Part shown: piece after piece, positions 7,184 to 11,769 of the stretch
Layout of the letters: every line of letters starts with the position of its first letter
Position numbering within the stretch: position 1 is the stretch's first letter
Origin: Alphaproteobacteria bacterium
GTDB taxonomy: Bacteria; Pseudomonadota; Alphaproteobacteria; CACIAM-22H2
Direction: 5' to 3'
Assembly: GCA_016869915.1 (NCBI GenBank)
Contig: VGDA01000066.1
Coordinates: forward strand, 1-11,769
DNA length: 11,769 nt
Position numbers and translations under genes: made by a program
The notes under the pieces: model-generated
The model's database searches: none
The model's input: only the letters and a program-made list of their open reading frames with translations
What the model was told of the DNA's origin: nothing

Positions 7184-7280
7184 GGAAGCAACCCGGCCCA
7201 TGGCGGCAGCATAGGCGCAGTCGCGGTGCAGTGGTGTTAATCTCCGCCCATCCGCCCCAGACCGGACGCGTGGCCAGGAC

Positions 7281-8186
7281 ATGACCGGAACAGCCCCCGC
7301 CGCGCCCGGCGGCCAGCAGGCCTCGCTGGCGGCGGGACTTGGCTTCTTCCTCGCCGGTACCTGGTCCTTCGGTGTCCTCGACGCGACCGCGAAGCTCCTG
7401 ACGCAGTCCTACCATCCGCTCCAGGTCACCTGGGGCCGGTTCTTCTTCGCCTTCGTGATCGTCCTGCCGCTCGCGATGCGGCTGTGGCGCGCCGGAGGCC
7501 TCGCCTCGCGACGACCGGGCCTGCAGCTCCTGCGCGCGACGCTGCTCGCGGTCGTGAACTTCATGTTCTTCGTCGCCATCCAGCACATGCAGCTCGCCGA
7601 GGTGCAGGCGATCAGCTTCATCGCGCCGCTGCTCGTCACGGCGCTCGCGGCGCTGCTGCTCGGCGAGCGCGTGGGGCCGCGGCGCTGGATCGCCGTGGCG
7701 ATCGGCCTGTGCGGCGTGCTGGCGATCATCCGGCCTGGCAGCGGCGTGTTCACCTGGGTGGCCGGCTTCGCCCTCGCGCAGGCGATGGGCAACGCGCTGT
7801 TCCACCTCGTCACGCGCTCGATCTCGGCGCATGACCCGCCGCAGCTCACCTTCGTCTACACCGCGACGGTCGGCGCGGCGGCGGCGACGCTCTTCGTGCC
7901 GGCGGTATGGACCTGGCCGACGCCGCTCGACTGGGCGCTGATGGTGCTGACCGGCGTCATGGGCGCGATCGGGCACTGGTTCCTGATCCTCGCCTACAGG
8001 CGCACCGAGGCGTCGTCGCTGGCGCCCTACATGTACCTGCAGCTGCCCTGGATCACGTTCCTGGGCTGGCTGCTCTTCGGCGACCTGCCGGACCTGTGGA
8101 CGCTGGCTGGCGCCGCGGTCGTCATCTCCAGCGGCATCTACGTCTTCTCGCGCGAGCGCTACCTGCGCAGCATCGGCCGGCTCTGA
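7281..8186 (+). CDS. DMT superfamily transporter, EamA family
   Basis: The 301-residue protein shows about ten hydrophobic helices arranged as two EamA repeats, roughly residues 15-145 and 160-292. Typical signatures are the first helix region ending VLDATAKLLTQSYHPLQVTWGRFFFA, followed by the end-of-repeat pattern RRWIAVAIGLCGVLAIIRPG. In the second half come MGAIGHWFLILAYRRTEAS and the glycine-rich last helix ending in SREROLR-like basic residues (actual: SRERYLRS). Such inner-membrane carriers export metabolites or amino acids; the substrate cannot be predicted. The only start is the ATG at 7281; its ribosome site is weak, with AGGA only 1 nt from the ATG. It is divergent from the DUF1800 operon and converges on the small secreted-protein gene, with a hairpin 21 nt after its stop. 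Confidence 0.9.
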   Translation: MTGTAPAAPGGQQASLAAGLGFFLAGTWSFGVLDATAKLLTQSYHPLQVTWGRFFFAFVIVLPLAMRLWRAGGLASRRPGLQLLRATLLAVVNFMFFVAIQHMQLAEVQAISFIAPLLVTALAALLLGERVGPRRWIAVAIGLCGVLAIIRPGSGVFTWVAGFALAQAMGNALFHLVTRSISAHDPPQLTFVYTATVGAAAATLFVPAVWTWPTPLDWALMVLTGVMGAIGHWFLILAYRRTEASSLAPYMYLQLPWITFLGWLLFGDLPDLWTLAGAAVVISSGIYVFSRERYLRSIGRL

Positions 8187-8197
8187 GGCGGTCCCCG

Positions 8198-8236
8198 AAA
8201 AGGAAAAGACCCGCCGGGCCAGGGGCCCGGCGGGTC
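8198..8236 (-). terminator. Intrinsic terminator of the small secreted-protein gene
   Basis: A perfect 13-bp G/C-rich stem (8208-8220 pairing with 8224-8236) with a 3-nt loop is followed, on the minus strand, by TTTTCCTTTTC (8207-8197). That is a textbook Rho-independent terminator about 40 nt after the stop of the gene at 8277-8465. On the plus strand the same hairpin follows the EamA gene but lacks a T-run after it, so it would be at most a weak terminator in that direction. Confidence 0.85.
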
Positions 8237-8276
8237 GCCGTGAGGCAGTATGTCCGCAGATCGCGGCGCGGGCGGC

Positions 8277-8465
8277 TCAGCCGCCCGTCTGCGCTCCCGA
8301 AGGCTGGGCGGTCGTGCCCGTGGAGGCCGTCGAGGTGCGCGGCGAGGACGGAGCCTCGACCGACATCTGCTTCGTGGACCATGCGCACCCACCTTCGGCG
8401 AAGGCCGGAACCGACGCCGAAACGACCAGCAGTGCACCGGCCACGAATGACAATCCCTTGCGCAC
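8277..8465 (-). CDS. Small secreted protein of unknown function (62 residues)
   Basis: The product starts with a classic Sec signal peptide: basic MRKG, a hydrophobic core FVAGALLVVSASV and an AFA|E cleavage site after residue 23. This leaves a mature peptide of about 39 residues. The mature part opens EGGCAWSTKQMSVEAP, with one Cys (C27) and one Trp (W29), and then becomes a flexible Ser/Thr/Pro/Gly-rich tail. I do not recognise a named family. Translation starts at GTG, 7 nt after GGAGG within an exceptionally long Shine-Dalgarno sequence; no in-frame ATG precedes the mature region. A strong terminator follows at 8198-8236, so the gene looks like a compact, well-expressed monocistronic unit. 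The HAD gene upstream on the same strand is 237 bp away. The protein should be periplasmic or extracellular; the single Cys does not lie in a lipobox. Confidence 0.8.
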   Translation of the reverse strand: MRKGLSFVAGALLVVSASVPAFAEGGCAWSTKQMSVEAPSSPRTSTASTGTTAQPSGAQTGG

Positions 8466-8481
8466 TGGATCACCTCCTTTC
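8465..8481 (-). promoter_or_regulatory. Ribosome-binding site matching the full anti-Shine-Dalgarno tail
   Basis: The minus strand reads GAAAGGAGGTGATCCAG up to the first base of the GTG start. Its complement, CTGGATCACCTCCTTTC, is what I know as the 3' end of alphaproteobacterial 16S rRNA, so about 17 nt can pair with the ribosome. GGAGG is 7 nt from the start codon, an optimal spacing. This decides the GTG start of the small secreted protein and predicts very strong initiation. Confidence 0.85.
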
Positions 8482-8529
8482 GATGGGGCGGGGCGCCTGA
8501 ATTGCGCTGATCTCCGCCTGGTTGGCTGG

Positions 8530-8554
8530 GCCGCGGCCGAAAAGGGGCCACGGC
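8530..8554 (-). other. Leader hairpin upstream of the small secreted-protein gene
   Basis: In minus-strand RNA, GCCGUGGCC (8554-8546) can pair with GGCCGCGGC (8538-8530) around a 7-nt CCUUUUC loop. Eight pairs are Watson-Crick and one is G-U. On the plus strand the same position is a C/A mismatch, so the stem is better in the transcript of the small gene. It lies about 50 nt upstream of the ribosome-binding site. It could stabilise the leader or end the HAD transcript, but no T-run follows. Confidence 0.4.
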
Positions 8555-8575
8555 GCCCGACTCGCCGGGCACCCG

Positions 8576-8605
8576 ATGATCTGGCCTTTCGCCGCCCGAG
8601 GGCAA
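8576..8605 (-). promoter_or_regulatory. Weak candidate promoter for the small secreted-protein gene
   Basis: On the minus strand TTGCCC (8605-8600) and GATCAT (8581-8576) are separated by 18 nt, each matching 4 of 6 consensus bases. Transcription would start near 8569, just before the leader hairpin, and give a transcript of about 370 nt ending at the terminator. The match is weak, and the arrangement is the main support. The rest of the 8482-8702 gap shows no supported gene. Confidence 0.25.
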
Positions 8606-8702
8606 GGGAACCGGCTCGCGTCGGCGCGGGAGCCTCGCTGCCCCCGGCGCCGACCCGGCCGGTCGACCGCGCCGCGCACGGGCCAGCCGGCAGGCAGGAC
8701 GC

Positions 8703-9437
8703 TCATCCGCGCGCGCCGTCCGCGGCCTCGGCCCGGTGCGCCTCCACCATCGCGGCGAGGCTGTCGAAGCGGAAATCCCAGGACGTGCCCTCGGGCGGCG
8801 GCATGGTGGCCCCCCAGCCGCTGGCCGCGTGTCGCCGGTCGATCCACGCCGTGGCGAGGCCGACCTTCCTGGCCGGCGCGTGGTCGTGGAACAGGCTCTG
8901 CGCGGTATGGAGGATGTCGCCCTTGCCGATCCCCGTCGCGCCGAGCCGCTCGAGCATGAAGTGGAAGTTGCGCAGGTCGGGCTTGTAGGAGCCGATGTCC
9001 TGCGCCGTGAAGATCGCGTCGAACTCGACGCCGAGCCTGCGGTTGCTGCCGCGGAAGCCCTCGCGATCGACGTTCGAGAGGATCACGAGCCGGTAGTGCC
9101 TCTTGAGGTAGCCCAGCGCGGCGGCCGAGTCCGGGAATGCGGGCCAGTCGGGCACCGAGTTGCCGAAGCGCTCGTGGTCCGCGTCCTCCATGCGCACGCC
9201 CCATGCGGCGGCGAGCCGCCGGTGGACCGCGGCGAGGAGCCGCGCATAGACCATGCCCGGCGTCTCGTGCTCCTGCGCGGATTCGTGCCGCGCGAACTCC
9301 GCCAGCACCTCGTCGCGACCGAGGACGATCCCGCCGCGCGCGAGGAGCGGCCCGAGCGCGGCGTGGATGCCGCTCTCCCAGTCGATCAGCGTCCCGTAGC
9401 AGTCGAAGGTGAGGACGCGGAAATCGTGCAGCTTCAT
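8703..9437 (-). CDS. HAD hydrolase annotated as haloacid dehalogenase type II
   Basis: This 244-residue cytoplasmic protein has the HAD Rossmann core. Motif I is FDCYGTLIDWE with nucleophile D12 and T16, motif II is ILSNVDR with S121, motif III is SYKPDLRNF with K152, and motif IV lies in the region ILHTAQSLFHDHAPA with D185. Y14 at the D+2 position, instead of a second Asp, argues against phosphatase activity and fits the dehalogenase branch, which cleaves 2-haloacids by way of an aspartyl ester. However, the Ser and Asn that precede the last Asp in L-2-haloacid dehalogenase (SSNxWD) are replaced by AQSLFHD, so true dehalogenase activity is uncertain. The start at 9437 (MKLHDFRVLTFD) fits the family; an in-frame ATG at 9488 would add a non-conserved extension. 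AGGA lies 9 nt upstream. It is divergent from the GMC oxidoreductase. Confidence 0.88.
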   Translation of the reverse strand: MKLHDFRVLTFDCYGTLIDWESGIHAALGPLLARGGIVLGRDEVLAEFARHESAQEHETPGMVYARLLAAVHRRLAAAWGVRMEDADHERFGNSVPDWPAFPDSAAALGYLKRHYRLVILSNVDREGFRGSNRRLGVEFDAIFTAQDIGSYKPDLRNFHFMLERLGATGIGKGDILHTAQSLFHDHAPARKVGLATAWIDRRHAASGWGATMPPPEGTSWDFRFDSLAAMVEAHRAEAADGARG

Positions 9438-9501
9438 GTGCGTCTGTCCTGCAGATGGAAGGATGGGCGGTGCGCCGCGTCGCATCATGCCGGAAGGGGC
9501 G

Positions 9502-9538
9502 GCGTGGCACTACTCGCCGCGCCCGGGCTGTGCCACGC
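9502..9538. repeat. Perfect 9-bp inverted repeat in the divergent HAD/GMC intergenic region
   Basis: GCGTGGCAC (9502-9510) and GTGCCACGC (9530-9538) are exact reverse complements separated by 19 bp. They sit between the divergent HAD (start 9437) and GMC (start 9567) genes, 28 bp before the GMC start codon. Position and symmetry suit a dimeric repressor or activator site; alternatively it is a hairpin in the GMC leader. I could not identify clear -35/-10 boxes for either gene here. Confidence 0.4.
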
Positions 9539-9566
9539 TCGACGCCACGTGCGGGACAGGGAAGGC

Positions 9567-11177
9567 ATGATGGACGGCCAGGACGAATTCGACTTCATCG
9601 TGGTGGGCGCCGGGTCCGCGGGCTGCGTCGTCGCGGCGCGGCTGAGCGAGGATCCCCGGCATCGCGTGCTGCTGCTCGAGGCGGGGCCCGAGGACCGCAA
9701 TCCGTGGATCCACCTGCCCGTCGGCTATTTCCGCACGATGTATTCGAGCCTCAGCTGGGGCTTCCGCACCGAGCCGGATCCCGGCATCGACGGGCGCTCG
9801 ATCGTGTGGCCGCGCGGCAAGGTGCTCGGCGGCTCGAGCTCGATCAACGGCCTCGTCTACATCCGCGGCCAGGCGGAGGACTTCGACCTCTGGCGCCAGA
9901 TGGGCAATCCCGGCTGGAGCTTCGCGGACGTGCTTCCCTATTTCGTGAAGTCGGAGGACCAGGAGCGCGGCGCGGATGGCTTTCACGGCAAGGGCGGGCC
10001 GCTCGGCGTATCCGACCTGCGCCTCCAGCACCCGATCTGCGAGGCCTTCATCGCCGCCGCCGAGGCCGCGGGCATCCCGCGCAACCGCGACTTCAACGGC
10101 GCGACCCAGGAGGGCGCGGGATATTTCCAGCTCACGGTGCGCGACGGCTGGCGCGCGAGCACCGCGCGCGAATACCTGCGCCCCGCCCGCCGGCGCGCGA
10201 ACCTGGAGGTGCGAAGCTCCGCGCTCGCCTCGCGCGTCGTGCTGGAAGGGCGCCGCGCGGTGGGCGTCGCCTATCTCGCCGGCGGGGAGGAGAGGACCGT
10301 CCGCGCGCGGCGCGAGGTCGTGCTGTGCGGCGGCGCGATCAACTCGCCGCAGCTGCTGCAGCTCTCGGGCATCGGCCCGGGTGCGCTGCTCCAGGACCGG
10401 GGAATCGCCACGCTCGTCGAGAGCCCGGGGGTTGGCGAGTGCCTGCAGGACCATTTCCAGGTCCGCTTCGTCTATCGCTGCCCGGAGCCGATCACCTTCA
10501 ACGACATCGCGCGCAGCCCGCTGCGCAAGCTGGGCGTCGCGCTGGAATGGCTGTTCCGCCGCTCCGGCCCGATGACGATCGGCGCCGGGCAGGTCGGCGT
10601 CTTCTGCCGCACGCGGCCGGAGCTCGCGACGCCCGACATCCAGTTCCACATGTTCCCGGTGTCGATGGACAGGCCAGGGGGCACGTTCCACGACTATTCC
10701 GGCATCACCAGCTCGATCTGCCAGCTGCGGCCCGAGAGCCGTGGTTGGGTGCGGCTGCGCTCGCCCGACCCGCGCGAGCATCCCGCGATCATGCCGAACT
10801 ACCTCGCGACGCGCGGCGACCAGGAGACGATCGTCGCGGGCATGCGCGTCGCGCGGCGGATCGCGGCGCAGGAGCCGATGCGCCGCTACATCGCCGAGGA
10901 GACGATCCCGGGCCTCGCGCACGAGAGCGACGACGAGCTGCTCGCCGTGGCGCGGCGCAACGGCACGACGATCTTCCATCCCACGAGCACCTGCCGCATG
11001 GGCCCCGACGGCGACGCCCTCGCCGTCGTCGATCCCGCGCTGCGCGTGCGCGGCGTGGAAGCCTTGCGCGTGGCCGACGCCTCGGTCATGCCGACGGTCG
11101 TGTCGGGGAACACCAACGCCGCCTGCATCATGATCGGCGAGAAGGCCGCGGACATGGTTCGCGCGGCGGCGCGCTGA
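9567..11177 (+). CDS. GMC-family FAD oxidoreductase, choline/alcohol dehydrogenase-like
   Basis: This 536-residue flavoprotein oxidises an alcohol or amino-alcohol substrate with FAD. The N-terminal Rossmann motif is FIVVGAGSAGCVVAARLSE, ending at the acidic LLLEAG (E38). The GMC signature 1 is GKVLGGSSSINGLVYIRG (near residues 85-101), and GAINSPQLLQLSGIGP is signature 2. The C-terminal catalytic part carries FHPTSTCRMG with H471 and VVSGNTNAACIMIGEKAADM with N515. These form a His-Asn pair as in choline oxidase and choline dehydrogenase, rather than the His-His pair of glucose oxidase. No signal peptide is seen, so it is probably cytoplasmic. BetA-like names are common for this family, but the substrate is not determined by sequence. 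The start at 9567 follows AGGGAAGG; the adjacent ATG at 9570 is equally possible. Confidence 0.93.
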   Translation: MMDGQDEFDFIVVGAGSAGCVVAARLSEDPRHRVLLLEAGPEDRNPWIHLPVGYFRTMYSSLSWGFRTEPDPGIDGRSIVWPRGKVLGGSSSINGLVYIRGQAEDFDLWRQMGNPGWSFADVLPYFVKSEDQERGADGFHGKGGPLGVSDLRLQHPICEAFIAAAEAAGIPRNRDFNGATQEGAGYFQLTVRDGWRASTAREYLRPARRRANLEVRSSALASRVVLEGRRAVGVAYLAGGEERTVRARREVVLCGGAINSPQLLQLSGIGPGALLQDRGIATLVESPGVGECLQDHFQVRFVYRCPEPITFNDIARSPLRKLGVALEWLFRRSGPMTIGAGQVGVFCRTRPELATPDIQFHMFPVSMDRPGGTFHDYSGITSSICQLRPESRGWVRLRSPDPREHPAIMPNYLATRGDQETIVAGMRVARRIAAQEPMRRYIAEETIPGLAHESDDELLAVARRNGTTIFHPTSTCRMGPDGDALAVVDPALRVRGVEALRVADASVMPTVVSGNTNAACIMIGEKAADMVRAAAR

Positions 11178-11196
11178 GCGGCGGCGAAGGACGGCG

Positions 11197-11769
11197 TCAG
11201 ACGCCGAGATGGCGGTGCTGCGCCGCCTCGTCCGCAGCGAGCGCGGCCGAGCTCCCGGTCCACACCACGCGGCCCTTCTCCACGATCACGTGCCGGTCCG
11301 CGAGGCGCAGCAGCGCCTTCACGTTCTTGTCGACGACGAGGATCGACAGGCCCGTCGCCTTGAGCTCCGCGAGGACGCGCCAGATCTCTGCGCGCACGAT
11401 CGGCGCGAGGCCCTCGCAGGCCTCGTCGAGCACGAGCAGCCGCGGGTTCGTCATCAGCGCGCGGCCGATCGCGAGCATCTGCTGCTCGCCGCCAGAGAGC
11501 TGGTTGCCCATGTTGCCCGCGCGCTCGGCGAGGCGCGGGAAGAGCGCGTGCACGCGCCCAAGCGTCCATTCGCCAGGGCGCGCCGTCGCCACCAGGTTCT
11601 CCTCGACCGTCAGGTTCGGGAAGACCTGGCGGCCTTCCGGCACGAGGCCGATGCCGGCGCGCGCGATTCGATGCGAGGGCCAGCCGCCGATCTCCTCGCC
11701 GCCGAAGCCGATCGTCCCGGCGCGCGGCGGCACGAGGCCCAGGATGGAGCGGATCATCGTCGTCTTGCC
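11197..11769 (-). CDS. livF: LivF-like ABC transporter ATPase (5' end outside window)
   Basis: The frame continues past the right edge; the last bases encode GKTT, the end of the Walker A P-loop, so about 40 N-terminal residues are missing. The 190 visible residues show the LivF pattern: GLVPEGRQVFPNLTVEENL with the Q-loop Gln, LSGGEQQMLAIGRALM as the ABC signature, and LLVLDEACEGLAP as Walker B with catalytic Glu. They also include ILVVDKN at the switch region and ADRHVIVEKGRVVW near the end. LivF is one of two ATPases that power high-affinity branched-chain amino acid (or related amide/urea) uptake. The usual partners LivG, LivH, LivM and the binding protein would lie to the right of the window. 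It converges with the GMC gene, 19 nt apart. DKN replaces the EQN common at the switch position in LivF. Confidence 0.9.
   Translation of the reverse strand, partial: GKTTMIRSILGLVPPRAGTIGFGGEEIGGWPSHRIARAGIGLVPEGRQVFPNLTVEENLVATARPGEWTLGRVHALFPRLAERAGNMGNQLSGGEQQMLAIGRALMTNPRLLVLDEACEGLAPIVRAEIWRVLAELKATGLSILVVDKNVKALLRLADRHVIVEKGRVVWTGSSAALAADEAAQHRHLGV

Noticed and set aside
7173..7280. Promoter for the DUF1800 operon using TTAACA and TATGCT
   Set aside because: The two boxes are 21 nt apart, too long for a sigma70 promoter, and no better pair was found on either strand.
8465..8481. Fragment of a 16S rRNA 3' end on the plus strand
   Set aside because: The match is limited to about 17 nt, with no helix 45 or upstream rRNA sequence. 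It is explained as the ribosome-binding site of the minus-strand gene.
8522..8959. Plus-strand open frame of about 145 codons starting in the gap before the HAD gene
   Set aside because: The product is almost entirely Arg/Pro/Gly/Ala, runs antisense into the HAD gene and has no convincing ribosome site.
9510..10979. Minus-strand frame of about 489 codons opposite the GMC gene
   Set aside because: It is antisense to a complete, motif-rich GMC oxidoreductase and has charged, low-complexity composition without motifs.

Overview
This is a gene-dense, very GC-rich window (about 70% G+C by eye, with third codon positions strongly G/C). It looks like a chromosomal segment of an alphaproteobacterium, plausibly a Rhodospirillales/Acetobacterales-type organism. 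The evidence is the protein families present (a PuuD-type membrane urate oxidase, a DUF1501/DUF1800 pair, a LivF-type ATPase, a GMC oxidoreductase) and a ribosome-binding site that mirrors the alphaproteobacterial 16S 3' end. The taxonomic call is inference. I see no phage, transposon, CRISPR, tRNA or rRNA gene.

Layout. At 1-543 is the C-terminal half of an M20 (ArgE/DapE-like) amidohydrolase, cut by the window edge. It converges with a DHA2-type MFS drug exporter (544-1953, minus); the two stop codons abut inside TGATCA. A divergent intergenic region (1954-2090) holds a good minus-strand promoter for the exporter and a perfect 9-bp inverted repeat. A plus-strand run follows: a conserved but unrecognised protein (2091-2591), a PuuD-type urate oxidase without its cytochrome c domain (2626-3537), 5-hydroxyisourate hydrolase (3541-3897) and, after 96 bp, GTP cyclohydrolase I (3994-4644). 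PuuD and the hydrolase carry out two consecutive steps, urate to 5-hydroxyisourate to OHCU. No OHCU decarboxylase is present in the window.

At 4648-7172 (minus) is a two-gene operon of DUF1800 followed by a Tat-signal DUF1501 protein, 2 nt apart. A divergent DMT/EamA transporter follows (7281-8186, plus). It converges on a small secreted-protein gene (8277-8465, minus) that has a strong intrinsic terminator and a leader complementary to the complete single-stranded 3' tail of 16S rRNA. Upstream on the same strand is a HAD hydrolase of the 'haloacid dehalogenase type II' group (8703-9437), divergent from a GMC oxidoreductase (9567-11177). The window ends in a LivF-like ABC ATPase (11197 to the edge, minus).

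Most genes are ordinary accessory metabolism and transport. The parts most worth a second look are the 62-residue secreted protein with its extreme Shine-Dalgarno sequence, terminator and leader hairpin, and the cassette of unknown protein, cytochrome-less PuuD and HIU hydrolase. I did not find a convincing, wholly new multi-gene system.
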